64,000 bases of DNA from Gordonibacter urolithinfaciens (GCF_900199375.1 NZ_LT900217.1:1922001-1986000), one strand, 5' to 3'; counted from the stretch's first letter, positions 8,959 through 17,439 are shown. Notes: generated from the letters alone by a model not told the origin. Program-made: numbers and translations.

Positions 8959-9002
8959 TATCCCTAAAGAGGGTAGGCCGGCGCGGGGGCAACGTGCATT
9001 AT
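8959..9002 (+). promoter_or_regulatory. Box A promoter of the NifU-like gene
   Basis: TATCCCTAAAGAGGGTA (8959-8975) with CCCT/AGGG arms, then 21 nt, then a -10-like CATTAT (8997-9002). The same arrangement recurs twice near 21.4 kb. The box centre is separated by 29 nt from the -10, which fits a class II activator site overlapping the -35 region. The gene starts at 9087. Confidence 0.6.
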
Positions 9003-9086
9003 TGAACCATTCGGTGAAGCTTTCCGCTGCCGTCCGCTCGCGCTTCGTCGTTCGGCGGACGGTCTGACGACGAGAAGGAGCAGGCG

Positions 9087-9704
9087 ATGGGAGAGTCGAG
9101 GAACGTGTACGTCGAGCCAGACGAGCGCGCCGTCATCCGCACGGCCGACGTGTACCAGACGGAGGTCGAGGCGGGTACGGGCGGCTACTCGGACACGCTT
9201 TTGGCCGTGGTGGCGAACTTCAAGAACAGCGGCGCCCCCGAGGGCTTCAACGCGCAGAGCATGGTGGGCAAGTCGAAGCGCGGCGAGGTGGCCCTGCGTC
9301 TGTTCGCCGTCATCGATCCGGAGGCGGAGACGTTCGTGCGCATGGGCTTCAAGTCGCGCGGCTGCCTGGCCATGACGGCGTGCGCGAGCACGATCTGCTC
9401 GATGGTAGAGGACAAGACGTTCGCGGAAGCGCTGGCCATAAGGCCCGAAGACGTGAAGGCTGCCCTTGACGGCGTGCCGTCGGACAAGCTGCACACGACG
9501 TACTTCGCCACGGAAGGCGTGCGCGCCCTCGTGGGCGACTTCCTCATCCGTCGCGGTGCGTCCATCGAGGAGTTGGACCGTGCGGTGCCGTGCGACGAGC
9601 TGTCCATCCCCTGTGCCATGTGCGAGCACTGCTCGCTGCGCGACGCGCGGGTGGAGCTGCTGTTCGGCGGCGAGGACGACGGGGCGGAAGAGGTGCGCGC
9701 ATGA
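9087..9704 (+). CDS. NifU/IscU-like iron-sulfur scaffold protein with extra C-terminal cysteines
   Basis: A 205-residue protein. Residues about 20-110 resemble the IscU/NifU N-terminal scaffold, including 'VVANFKNSGAPEGFNAQS' and the Cys region 'SRGCLAMTACASTICSMV' (Cys93, Cys99, Cys104), with 'EDKTFAEAL' after it as in IscU. A second Cys group, 'PCAMCEHCSL' (Cys176, 179, 182), sits near the C-terminus and is not part of ordinary IscU. The start ATG follows GAGAAGGAGCAGGCG. It overlaps the next gene by 4 bases. A role in Fe-S cluster assembly or repair for the many Fe-S oxidoreductases is plausible; the first 25 residues and the tail are unusual. Confidence 0.68.
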   Translation: MGESRNVYVEPDERAVIRTADVYQTEVEAGTGGYSDTLLAVVANFKNSGAPEGFNAQSMVGKSKRGEVALRLFAVIDPEAETFVRMGFKSRGCLAMTACASTICSMVEDKTFAEALAIRPEDVKAALDGVPSDKLHTTYFATEGVRALVGDFLIRRGASIEELDRAVPCDELSIPCAMCEHCSLRDARVELLFGGEDDGAEEVRA

Positions 9705-10777
9705 GCGAAGAGGCGATGGGGCCGGCGTGCGCGGACGGTTTCGGCGAGGCTGCGTCCGAGGATGCCGCCGCGCGTGAGCTGGCCGAGCACAACGCGCTGG
9801 CGGACGTGTTCGACGACGTGCGCGCGCAGTCGGCGCAGAGCGCGCTGGTGGAACCCACGCGCTGGCCGGAGATCGGCCTGGTGCCCGAGCATCTGGATGC
9901 CGAGGAGTTCGAGATGCTCGTGTACGAGTATCTGGAGGACGAGCGCGCGGCCCAGGCCGAGGACGAGGCGGATGCCGCGCCCGTGTACCGCACGGCCACG
10001 CGGGCGGTGGGCGTGCCGCGGGCGTTCGGGGGCTCTGCGCCTGCCGAGGCGGCGGCGGACGGCGTGTTCGCGAATGCCGAGCCGGAGGATGCCGAGGAGG
10101 CAAGCGCTGGGGTGGCAGATGCCGAGGCTACGGCTTGCAACGAGGTGTCGTTCGATCCGGCAGCTGCCGATGCTTCGGGCGAAGCCTTAGAGGGCGCGCC
10201 GTCGGCCTCGGAGACGGCTGCTGCCCGTGAGACGGTGAAGGCGTCGCCGGCCGCGGCGCCGCCCGAGGGCGATGATGGCGGCGACCCTTTTGCAGGCGTG
10301 GAGCTTCCCCCTGGCTACCGCTTGGTGGAGATGGAGGGCGAATTCGTGCTCGTGCCTGACGAGGAGGCCGAGCCCGTGGAGCGTGCCATCGACTGCTCGG
10401 GTATCGTGGCGTTGGTGGGCGCGCACAGCTACTACCTGTACGACCGCACCGTCATGACCGATGCCTACGCGCACTGGGCGTTCCTGGCGGCTGAGGACGA
10501 CAACGTGGTGACGTTCGTGGACTGCGTGCGCGAGGACTCTCGCATATATCCGCGCCCGCTCGCCGCATCCAGCCTAGGCAACCCGCCGTTCAACCTGGCA
10601 GAGGATGCGGTCGCCCAGACATGGGATATCGTGCGCGAGTCGGGCGCCTATCCCGACATCCAGCAGACGACAGCCTCGAACGGGGACGTCTACTACTTCT
10701 CGACGGAGCACCTGAGCCCGGCATACGCCGCCTCGCTGGCCGAATGGGACGCGGTGGAGCGCAAGATGCATTTGTAG
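9701..10777 (+). CDS. Hypothetical acidic protein, coupled to NifU-like gene
   Basis: A 358-residue protein starting at ATG 9701, overlapping the previous stop (ATGA). The N-terminal half is acidic, Ala/Glu-rich and probably disordered ('EDEADAAPVYRTATRA', 'EGDDGGDPFAGVELPPGYRLVEMEGEFVLVPDEE'). The C-terminal third (from about residue 225, 'DCSGIVALVGAHSYYLYDRTVMTDAYAHWAFLA') looks folded and contains several aromatic residues. No signal, membrane segment or known motif is visible. I do not recognise the family. The overlap suggests it acts with the scaffold protein. Confidence 0.72.
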   Translation: MSEEAMGPACADGFGEAASEDAAARELAEHNALADVFDDVRAQSAQSALVEPTRWPEIGLVPEHLDAEEFEMLVYEYLEDERAAQAEDEADAAPVYRTATRAVGVPRAFGGSAPAEAAADGVFANAEPEDAEEASAGVADAEATACNEVSFDPAAADASGEALEGAPSASETAAARETVKASPAAAPPEGDDGGDPFAGVELPPGYRLVEMEGEFVLVPDEEAEPVERAIDCSGIVALVGAHSYYLYDRTVMTDAYAHWAFLAAEDDNVVTFVDCVREDSRIYPRPLAASSLGNPPFNLAEDAVAQTWDIVRESGAYPDIQQTTASNGDVYYFSTEHLSPAYAASLAEWDAVERKMHL

Positions 10778-10780
10778 GGT

Positions 10781-10806
10781 GACGGGGATGAGGCATCATC
10801 CCCGTC
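10781..10806. terminator. Bidirectional hairpin terminator
   Basis: Perfect 11-bp inverted repeat GACGGGGATGA / TCATCCCCGTC with a GGCA loop, between the convergent acidic-protein (+) and slipin (-) genes. No strong T-run. Confidence 0.6.
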
Positions 10807-10884
10807 CCTGTGTCTCGCGCAGAAGGGTTGGGTGGCAGAGAGGCGGGGCGATGTCTCGCATGCCTCCCTGCCACGAGATTCGGT

Positions 10885-11844
10885 TTATTTGTTCTCAGGA
10901 GCGGCTTTGCCGGGAGCCTTTTCAACGAAGCCCTCGGCGTAGGCGCTCGGCACTACGAGGGAGCCACCCGATTCCCGCAGGCTTTGGTTCACGAGATGCA
11001 TCTGGCGCAGCTTGAAAGCAAGCTCGTCTTCCTTGTAGATGTCGGTGGCATCGTGCAGCATGGCGGCCACGTCTTTCTCTACTTCCGCCAGCACGATGCG
11101 CGCGTCCTTCTCGCGCTCCGCTTTTGCTGCTGCGGCCATGGTGTCTTGGAGGTCCTTGGGGATGACGATGTCGCGGATTTCCACCGACATGATGGATACG
11201 CCCCACGAGTTTGTCTTCTCTTCGATTTTTTCGCGCAATTCCTGGTCCAGTTTGTCGCGATGAACCGTTACGTCGGAGAGGCTGTTTCGTCCGATTGCAT
11301 CACGCAGGGCGGTTTGCGCCGCCATGGATACGGCGTCGTAATAGTTCTCCACCTCCATGCATGCCTTTTCGGCATCCCAGATCATCCAGAATATGGCGGC
11401 ATCTACGTTAACAGGCACGAGGTCGGAGGTCAGGATCTCTTCTGCACTGAAGCCCGTCAGCATGGTGCGCAAGTCTGCCTTCAGGGCAACGTGCTCGATG
11501 AACGGGATGGTGAGGTATAGACCGGGGCCTGCCATGCGGTTGTATGCGCCGAATCGCAGGATGACGTCGCGTTCCCACTGCGAGGCAATATGTACCGTGA
11601 AGATGGCGATGGTTGCAAAAACGAGACTCGAGCATAGCACCCAGATGCTCATTTCCCCTGTTGACATATATCCGATAGAAGCGACGACCGCGAATACGGC
11701 GACAAAGACGAAGGCCGAGAAAACATTCGAGGCATTGTCGTCAACGTGCCTGGTGCTCGGTGAATTGAGAAATTCGATTTCGCCGGATCGAGCATTCGCG
11801 CTGCCCGAGGCGCCGGCTTTCGCTCTGTTATTGAACAATCCCAT
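10885..11844 (-). CDS. SPFH/band 7 (slipin/stomatin-like) membrane protein
   Basis: A 319-residue protein with two hydrophobic helices at about residues 40-90 ('FSAFVFVAVFAVVASIGYM', 'IWVLCSSLVFATIAIFTV'). These are followed by a band 7 domain ('ERDVILRFGAYNRMAGPGLYLTIPFIEHV', 'TSDLVPVNVDAAIFWMI', 'VSIMSVEIRDIVIPKDLQ') and an Ala/Glu-rich helical tail. Slipins organise membrane microdomains. ATG 11844 is preceded by AGAGGAGAAG and overlaps the end of the GntR gene by 17 bases, so the two are translationally linked. The regulator probably controls this gene together with itself, a common arrangement for YtrA-type regulators and membrane-stress proteins. Confidence 0.88.
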   Translation of the reverse strand: MGLFNNRAKAGASGSANARSGEIEFLNSPSTRHVDDNASNVFSAFVFVAVFAVVASIGYMSTGEMSIWVLCSSLVFATIAIFTVHIASQWERDVILRFGAYNRMAGPGLYLTIPFIEHVALKADLRTMLTGFSAEEILTSDLVPVNVDAAIFWMIWDAEKACMEVENYYDAVSMAAQTALRDAIGRNSLSDVTVHRDKLDQELREKIEEKTNSWGVSIMSVEIRDIVIPKDLQDTMAAAAKAEREKDARIVLAEVEKDVAAMLHDATDIYKEDELAFKLRQMHLVNQSLRESGGSLVVPSAYAEGFVEKAPGKAAPENK

Positions 11845-12316
11845 ATTCGCTCTTCTCCTCTTCCGCTTTTCGGGCCTTGCGTTCCAGTTCGTCGATAATC
11901 GAAAGCATGCGCTCGCGTGCTTCGCGGTACGTCATGCCTTTCGACCGGTATTGCCTGATGCAGTTTTCAAGCAGCGCGTCGATGGCGTCTTCTTCGGATT
12001 CTTCCGACGAGATGTTCCTTTGAACGAACATGCCGCGTCCTCGTGCGGATACAGCCAGCCCTGAAAGCTCGAGATCGCGGTACGCTTTTGTCACGGTGTT
12101 GTAGTTGATCTTGGCTTCGGCGGCTATGCTGCGCACGCTTGGGAGCTGTTCGCCAGGTTTGAAGAATCCCGTGCGAATCAGATAGGCGAAGCGGTTTCGC
12201 AACTGAGCCCAGATGGGCAGGTCGGATGTCTCGTCCACGCGAAACAACGGGTTGTCGTCGTTACTTTGCAATCTGTCACCTTTTAGATCGAGCTGGATAG
12301 AATAGGTGGAGTCCAT
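11828..12316 (-). CDS. GntR-family transcriptional regulator, YtrA type
   Basis: A 162-residue protein. The winged helix-turn-helix is at about residues 30-100 ('PIWAQLRNRFAYLIRTGFFKPGEQLPSVRSIAAEAKIN', 'NTVTKAYRDLELSGLAVSARGRGMFVQR'). Only a short helical tail rich in Glu/Arg follows. Lack of a large effector domain is the YtrA-subfamily hallmark; these usually repress their own operon of membrane or transport genes. It lies between the slipin (overlapping) and the NrfD gene (22 nt away), all minus strand. The probable operator is at or near the divergent promoter around 13270-13320 or upstream of its own start. Confidence 0.88.
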   Translation of the reverse strand: MDSTYSIQLDLKGDRLQSNDDNPLFRVDETSDLPIWAQLRNRFAYLIRTGFFKPGEQLPSVRSIAAEAKINYNTVTKAYRDLELSGLAVSARGRGMFVQRNISSEESEEDAIDALLENCIRQYRSKGMTYREARERMLSIIDELERKARKAEEEKSEYGIVQ

Positions 12317-12337
12317 GTATCAGGCGCGACGCCTCAG

Positions 12338-13216
12338 TCAATGGACTCCGCATGTAATGAGGCAATAACGCAAGCATAATCCGCCAAGCAAGCAAATGAA
12401 GTCCGAGACAGGTATGGCACGGCATTCCTTTCGAGTAATCGAGTAGGTTTCGAGCGTAATGGGCAGCGCGATTCCCATGCCAATCACGCCTACGCCCGCA
12501 ATGGCCAGCATCTCGGGTTCCATCAAAAGGCTGAGGGAAGCGTCTGCCAAGGGGTTCCGAAAAGCCGCGTTGACGAATAAGGTCAAGAATACTACCTCTA
12601 CAGCAAGGCAGGCCACATGGCATATCTGGAGCGGCTTGGTCGCGCGCAACAAAAGGGACTGACCTTGCGTGAACCAGTCGATTAACAGCACGACGGATAC
12701 TCCCGATGAAAGAGAGGAAAACACAAACAGGACGATGATTGACCAATGATTCCAAAAGGGGATGCTGCCCTGGAAAAGGAATATTCCCGTATAGGCCATC
12801 GTCGCCAGGGCCCCGATGCAGCAAAGGGCTTCGACGATATCCAGCCAACGCCCGCGAAGGGTAAGGGGGCTGTTCGGCAGCGATGCCGCCAGCAGAAGCG
12901 CCGCCAAAAGGGCTTCGATGGCGAGCGTATAGGCACCGAAGGTGATGACAGTGGGATGGGGAAGAAAGAACACCATCAAAGCGCGCCCGGGGTTCCCTAA
13001 GTCTCCGAGCAGGCAAATCATTGCGAAAGCGAGCAACAGAAAACCCACGGTGTATGTTCGGCTGCGCAACGACTCGAATGCTGTGAGCAGGCGGGCAGGG
13101 TTCTCGGAGCGGCGAAAAGCGAAACTCCACGCAGACATGACGAAAAGCGCGCCTGCAGCTGCGCCGCCCAAGAACAAATACACTATGACCAAAGATCCGT
13201 ACAAAGCACCCCGCAT
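12338..13216 (-). CDS. NrfD/PsrC-like polytopic membrane protein (orphan)
   Basis: A 292-residue protein with about eight predicted helices and the NrfD/PsrC signature layout ('GSLVIVYLFLGGAAAGALFVMSAW', 'GDLGNPGRALMVF', 'GAYTLAIEALLAALLL', 'FQGSIPFWNHWSIIVLFVFSSLSSGVSVVLLI'). Such proteins exchange quinol electrons with Fe-S subunits of oxidoreductases. No Fe-S or molybdenum subunit is encoded on the same strand here; downstream are a GntR regulator and a slipin. It is divergent from the DMSO-reductase-type operon, whose own anchor is DmsC-like, so it may be an alternative anchor or a relic. Confidence 0.82.
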   Translation of the reverse strand: MRGALYGSLVIVYLFLGGAAAGALFVMSAWSFAFRRSENPARLLTAFESLRSRTYTVGFLLLAFAMICLLGDLGNPGRALMVFFLPHPTVITFGAYTLAIEALLAALLLAASLPNSPLTLRGRWLDIVEALCCIGALATMAYTGIFLFQGSIPFWNHWSIIVLFVFSSLSSGVSVVLLIDWFTQGQSLLLRATKPLQICHVACLAVEVVFLTLFVNAAFRNPLADASLSLLMEPEMLAIAGVGVIGMGIALPITLETYSITRKECRAIPVSDFICLLGGLCLRYCLITCGVH

Positions 13217-13275
13217 TCATTCCGATCGAGTCTTCCGGCATTATCCCACGAAATGATTCTCTAGGGAAATACTTA

Positions 13276-13304
13276 TTGACTGAAACAGTGAATCGCAATA
13301 CTAT
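13276..13304 (+). promoter_or_regulatory. Sigma-70-type promoter of the dms-like operon, with overlapping inverted repeats
   Basis: TTGACT (13276-13281), 17 bp, TACTAT (13299-13304). The -35 overlaps a near-palindrome TTGACTGAAACAGTGAA (13276-13292), and GTCACCAGTGAA (13305-13316) follows the -10. These CAGTGAA-type elements are candidate operators. The predicted transcript has a leader of about 180 nt before 13491. Confidence 0.55.
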
Positions 13305-13367
13305 GTCACCAGTGAATGAATACGGCATCGTCCGTCGGCCGCGGAGGGGATGGCGTGTTTCCATTCA

Positions 13368-13401
13368 GTGGGCGAACCGTAACAAAGGGTGGGTCGCCCA
13401 C
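13368..13401 (+). other. Leader hairpin upstream of dmsC-like gene
   Basis: GTGGGCGA (13368-13375) pairs perfectly with TCGCCCAC (13394-13401) in the predicted 5' leader. I could not match the region to a known riboswitch by eye. Confidence 0.35.
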
Positions 13402-13490
13402 ATCCTGTTAGGGGTCTGTCCGAAGAAGGATGGCGCGTCGCGCGAGCACCTGCCCATCTTCGGCACCGAAGCTGATAGCGAGGTGTTGCA

Positions 13491-14249
13491 ATGATTTCTG
13501 AATTCCCATTGCTCCTGTTCACGACTTTGGCCGGCCTGGCCGCCGGTGCCTATGCGGTGAGAGCCGTGTTCCCGGTGGGCGAGGATGCCAAGAAAGCGTG
13601 GCTGTTCCCGCTGGTATGCGGTATCCTTTTGGCCGTTGGCTTGGTGGGCCTGCCGCTGCATCTAGGTCGTCCCGAACGCATGCTCATCGCGCTCACGCAG
13701 CCCGGCGCCATGATTGCTCAGGAGGCATACTGGTCGATGGGCCTGGGTGTCATCCTGATCATAGATTTGGTGGTTTCCAAGGTAAAGGGCTCTGCGCCGC
13801 GTGCGCTGCGCATCGTGGGCGCCGTCGCGGCGCTCGGCCTCACGTTCGTGATGGCCAACGCCTACTTCATGTCGGTCGGCATCCCGGCATGGGCATCGTG
13901 GCAGACGTTCCCGCTGTTCATTTTGGGCAACCTGGCCATGGGCGCGGCGCTCCTGGTGCTGTTCGAGGCGAAGCTGGCCGAGGACGGCACGTACCTGACG
14001 GCGTCCGCCGTCTTGGGCGTGCTCGCCGTCGTCGCCATCGCGTTGGAAGCCGTGCATTTCGCGGGTGTCGGCGCGGACATGGTACTGCTGGTTATCGGCG
14101 CCGTGGCCGTGGCCGCAGCCGCCGTGCTGCAGTTCATGGCGAAGTCGGGCAAGTTGTCGCCGAAGACCGCCGTGCTATCCGCGTTCGCCTGCGCTTTCGT
14201 CGGCGTCGCCTTGGCCCGTTACGGCTTCTACGCCGCATACGCTCTGTAA
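13491..14249 (+). CDS. dmsC: DmsC-like membrane anchor subunit
   Basis: A 252-residue protein, about eight hydrophobic helices, matching the DmsC family in length and in the N-terminal 'PLLLFTTLAGLAAGAYAVRAVF' and 'LHLGRPERMLIALTQPGAMIAQEAYW' motifs. The latter resembles the conserved 'hLGRP...A..n...SwlsrE' anchor motif. It would hold the Fe-S subunit at the membrane and oxidise menaquinol. Here it is the first gene of the operon, 15 nt before the catalytic gene, whereas in E. coli dmsC is last. Confidence 0.82.
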   Translation: MISEFPLLLFTTLAGLAAGAYAVRAVFPVGEDAKKAWLFPLVCGILLAVGLVGLPLHLGRPERMLIALTQPGAMIAQEAYWSMGLGVILIIDLVVSKVKGSAPRALRIVGAVAALGLTFVMANAYFMSVGIPAWASWQTFPLFILGNLAMGAALLVLFEAKLAEDGTYLTASAVLGVLAVVAIALEAVHFAGVGADMVLLVIGAVAVAAAAVLQFMAKSGKLSPKTAVLSAFACAFVGVALARYGFYAAYAL

Positions 14250-14264
14250 GGTAAGGGGGAGAAA

Positions 14265-16754
14265 ATGACCGACATTACTTCCAGCAAATCCCGCGGCTTC
14301 ACCCGCCGCTCGTTCATCGCGGGCGCCGCGGCCCTCACTGCTGCCGGCGCTTTGTCCGGTTGCTCGGCTACTGCCAAGGGACTCGCCCCGCATGCGGCCG
14401 ACTCGTCGAAAGCCGGCGTTGAGGAGATCTTCTCAGGTGCGTGCCGCTCTCAGTGCATTCAGGGCTGTTATCTGAACGTGCACGTGCGTGACGGTCAGAT
14501 TGTGCGCACTACGGCTGGTCGCATCGAGGAAGAGCCGTTCTACGAACATATCTGCCCGAAGGGTTTAAGCCACCCTGCTCGCGTTTACAGCGCCGGGCGC
14601 CTGCAATACCCTATGCGCCGTGTGGGCGAGCGTGGTGCTGGTGAATTCGAGCGCATTTCCTGGGATGAGGCCATCAGGGAGATCGCTGACAAATGGAAGG
14701 GTTATCGCGAGGAGTTCGGTCCGGAATCCATCGCCTTCTTCATGGGCAGTGGCAACACGGCCGTGCTGGGCGGCGGCACAGCAGACGGGTCGGTCATGCA
14801 GCACCTGCAGACCGTCATGGGCGCTTGCAGCGTGCTTCCCGATCGCGACATCGCGTTCCAGTCGGCCATGTCGAAGATGTTCGGTCCTGGCGGTGCGTTC
14901 GTGTCCCCCAAAGAATGGAGTGGCGCCAATCATATCGTCATCTGGGGCTGCAACCCCGCCGTTTCCTGCAAGCGCATGATGCACCTCTACCTTGATGCGA
15001 AGGAGGCGGGCGCGCAGCTTACCACCATCGATATTCAGTACAACACCAATGTAGCGAAGTCCGATTGGTACGTCCCTGTCCATCCTGCAACCGACGGTGC
15101 GCTTGTGTTCGGCATCTTGAGCGAAGTTATTGCCCAGGGCTGGCAGGACTCCGAATTTTTGCGAGCCCATACCGAGGCTCCTTTCCTGGTGAAAGAAGAC
15201 AACACGTTCTTGCGCATGAGCGATTTGGGTGTTCCGGCTAAGGAGGGCCCGGTGAACGCTATGACGGGCAAACCTACCGTCATTGACCCTGAAGTGGTGT
15301 GGGACGAGGCGACACAGTCCGTCAAGCCCTATTCGGAAGCCGAAATGCCTGCGCTCGAGGGTATCCCCGGAGAGGTAGAAGGTTTTAGAATCCGTCCGGT
15401 GTGGAGCATGATTCTCGAAGCTATTTCCGCTTGGACACCCGAGCGCGCCTCTGAGACCTGTGGCGTGCCCGTTGAAGACATCAAGCGCCTTGCGCGCATG
15501 TATGGCCAGGAGGGCCCCGTGCTCACCGGCATGAACCAGGGCTTGAACCATTACTTCAATGCCATCTACACTTATGATGCCATCTTTGCCCTTATGCTTA
15601 TCACGGGCAACATAGGCAAGCCTTCTGCAGGCGTCATTTCCGGCGGTGGCAGCTTCGGCATCAGCAACTCAAAGGGCTGCATAAACCAGCCTAGCTCCAA
15701 AGGCGAAAAGCCTGCGGGTCCCGGTCGCAATATCAACTGGACTGCGCTGTACGGCATTGTCCATGACCAGGAATTACTGGGCAAACCGTTCCCACTGAAG
15801 AGCCTGTACTGCTCGTGCACCAACATCGTGTCGAACCAGACCGAGCAGAACGAGACCATCAAATCGCTGCAGGAGATAGAGTTTTTGGTTGTCCAGGAAA
15901 TGACCATGAGCGACACGGCCCTGTATGCCGATATCCTGCTGCCAGCTTGCCATTGGTTCGAGTGCGAAGATGTGCGCGTTCGTTCGTACAACATGCCGTA
16001 CCTTTTGTACAACGACAAGGCGATTGAGCCCCTGTACGAAAGCAAGCCCGACTTCGACATTTACAAGATGATCGGAACTGCCATGGGCTTCGGTGATTTC
16101 TTCGACTTCACCGAAAAAGACTATATTTCTCTGTGGCTCGACAGTCCTGTGGCAAAGAAGGAGGGTGTCACATACGAATCGCTTCGCGAGACGAAGATTG
16201 CCCGCAATCACCAACTTAAAGACAATCCGCTTCTAGGTGGTAAATTCTTCTACCAGAACGGCCGTGCCAAGCTTTGGACGGAAAAGGTCGTTCCCGAGTA
16301 TAACCTGGGCCAAGAAGTCGACGAGAGCAAGGAGCACCTGCTTCTGTACTGGGAGCCGGCGCGTGAGGCAAACCTGGAAGCGCCCATTCGCGAGAAGTAT
16401 CCGTACTCTGTGCTTGGCGAGCATATGCGCACGCGCAACCACACGCAGTGGTGGGATGTGGGCTATATGAAGGAATACGAGAGGCAGCCAGTTGCGCGCT
16501 TCAACCCTCATGACGCCAAGGAGCTGGGGATTGCCGAGGGCGATACCGTGCGCCTCTACAATGATAGGGGCTCGGTAACGCTGTTGGCCACCATTAACGC
16601 CGGCCAAGCGCCCAAGACCATCAACTGCCCGCGTAGTTTCCTTACGCGCGAGCACATCGATGGAGATTTCGCAACCATCTCGTTTAACGACTACAACCAG
16701 GTGACGCGCAATCAGTGCTACTTCGACCAGGCCGTTGCCGTCGAGAAGCTGTAG
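14265..16754 (+). CDS. dmsA: DMSO reductase-type molybdopterin oxidoreductase, catalytic subunit (Tat-exported)
   Basis: An 829-residue protein. Twin arginines 14-15 sit in 'FTRRSFIAGAAALTAAG', followed by a possible lipobox Cys33. A 4Fe-4S motif follows at Cys60, Cys64, Cys68 and Cys97 ('ACRSQCIQGC', 'HICPKG'). Bis-MGD contacts include 'HIVIWGCNPAVS', 'VHPATDGALVFGIL' and 'LYCSCTNIVSNQ', with a C-terminal barrel ('AEGDTVRLYNDRGSVTLLA'). The product is expected outside the membrane, reducing an S-oxide or N-oxide with electrons from DmsB and DmsC. Substrate is inferred from family only; Eggerthellaceae carry many diverged DmsA paralogues. An AAGGGGGAGAAA ribosome-binding site precedes ATG 14265. 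Confidence 0.88.
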   Translation: MTDITSSKSRGFTRRSFIAGAAALTAAGALSGCSATAKGLAPHAADSSKAGVEEIFSGACRSQCIQGCYLNVHVRDGQIVRTTAGRIEEEPFYEHICPKGLSHPARVYSAGRLQYPMRRVGERGAGEFERISWDEAIREIADKWKGYREEFGPESIAFFMGSGNTAVLGGGTADGSVMQHLQTVMGACSVLPDRDIAFQSAMSKMFGPGGAFVSPKEWSGANHIVIWGCNPAVSCKRMMHLYLDAKEAGAQLTTIDIQYNTNVAKSDWYVPVHPATDGALVFGILSEVIAQGWQDSEFLRAHTEAPFLVKEDNTFLRMSDLGVPAKEGPVNAMTGKPTVIDPEVVWDEATQSVKPYSEAEMPALEGIPGEVEGFRIRPVWSMILEAISAWTPERASETCGVPVEDIKRLARMYGQEGPVLTGMNQGLNHYFNAIYTYDAIFALMLITGNIGKPSAGVISGGGSFGISNSKGCINQPSSKGEKPAGPGRNINWTALYGIVHDQELLGKPFPLKSLYCSCTNIVSNQTEQNETIKSLQEIEFLVVQEMTMSDTALYADILLPACHWFECEDVRVRSYNMPYLLYNDKAIEPLYESKPDFDIYKMIGTAMGFGDFFDFTEKDYISLWLDSPVAKKEGVTYESLRETKIARNHQLKDNPLLGGKFFYQNGRAKLWTEKVVPEYNLGQEVDESKEHLLLYWEPAREANLEAPIREKYPYSVLGEHMRTRNHTQWWDVGYMKEYERQPVARFNPHDAKELGIAEGDTVRLYNDRGSVTLLATINAGQAPKTINCPRSFLTREHIDGDFATISFNDYNQVTRNQCYFDQAVAVEKL

Positions 16755-16767
16755 GAGGACTGATACT

Positions 16768-17433
16768 ATGACTCGATATGGTATGGCTATCGACCTTGAG
16801 CGCTGCGTTGGCTGCCAAGCATGCGCCACGGCATGTAAGATCGCCAACAATCTGCCCAAGGATATAACCTACAACACGGTGTATACAAGGACGAGCACCA
16901 ACCCGGACGATTTCGGCACGGCAGTCGTGCATGGCGCTACTGCCAACGATAATGCATTCGGCGAGTTTCCAAACTGCATGCTGGAATTCCTGCCAGTGCA
17001 ATGCCAGCACTGCGACAATCCCCCGTGCCTGAGCGTATGCCCGACAGGTGCGACGAAGAAACGTGCTGACGGCATCGTATATGTCGACAACTCGCTGTGT
17101 ATCGGTTGCCGCGCGTGCATGATGGCATGCCCGTACGATCACGTGCGGTCGATGAACGAAGGTGCGCCCGAGTATTATCTCGATGTTGTGGTGGGTGAAG
17201 CTGATGCACCGACGCACGAGGCTGGCACGGTGGAAAAGTGCACGTTCTGCCATAACCTGGTCGATCGTGGCGAAGTGCCGGCGTGCATGCAACTGTGCAT
17301 GGGTCGCGCCCGGTTCTGGGGCGATTTGGACGACCCGGAGTCCGATGTATCGAAAGCCATCGAAGGGCGCAGCTACTACAAGTTGCGCGAATCGGCGGGA
17401 ACCAGCCCCAATGTGTTCTATCTCACAAAGTAG
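16768..17433 (+). CDS. dmsB: DmsB-like four-cluster 4Fe-4S subunit
   Basis: A 221-residue protein. ATG 16768 is preceded by GTAGGAGGA, which also contains the dmsA stop. It has the four-cluster pattern of DmsB/PsrB proteins: 'CVGCQACATACK'-type first motif (read as CVGCQACATAC), 'CQHCDNPPCLSVCPTGA', 'CIGCRACMMACPYDH' and 'CTFCHNLVDRGEVPACMQLC'. The conserved 'ARFWGDLDDPESDVSKAI' tail is also present. It moves electrons from the membrane anchor to DmsA and is expected to be carried across the membrane with the Tat-signalled catalytic subunit, since it has no signal of its own. Confidence 0.9.
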   Translation: MTRYGMAIDLERCVGCQACATACKIANNLPKDITYNTVYTRTSTNPDDFGTAVVHGATANDNAFGEFPNCMLEFLPVQCQHCDNPPCLSVCPTGATKKRADGIVYVDNSLCIGCRACMMACPYDHVRSMNEGAPEYYLDVVVGEADAPTHEAGTVEKCTFCHNLVDRGEVPACMQLCMGRARFWGDLDDPESDVSKAIEGRSYYKLRESAGTSPNVFYLTK

Positions 17434-17439
17434 CCGTTT

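Noticed and set aside
13320-13480. Molybdenum-cofactor riboswitch in the dms leader
   Set aside because: I could not match the conserved core by eye; only a simple hairpin is supported.
13276-13494. Open frame of 72 codons upstream of dmsC
   Set aside because: Its TTG start coincides with the -35 element of the operon promoter, and composition is not protein-like.
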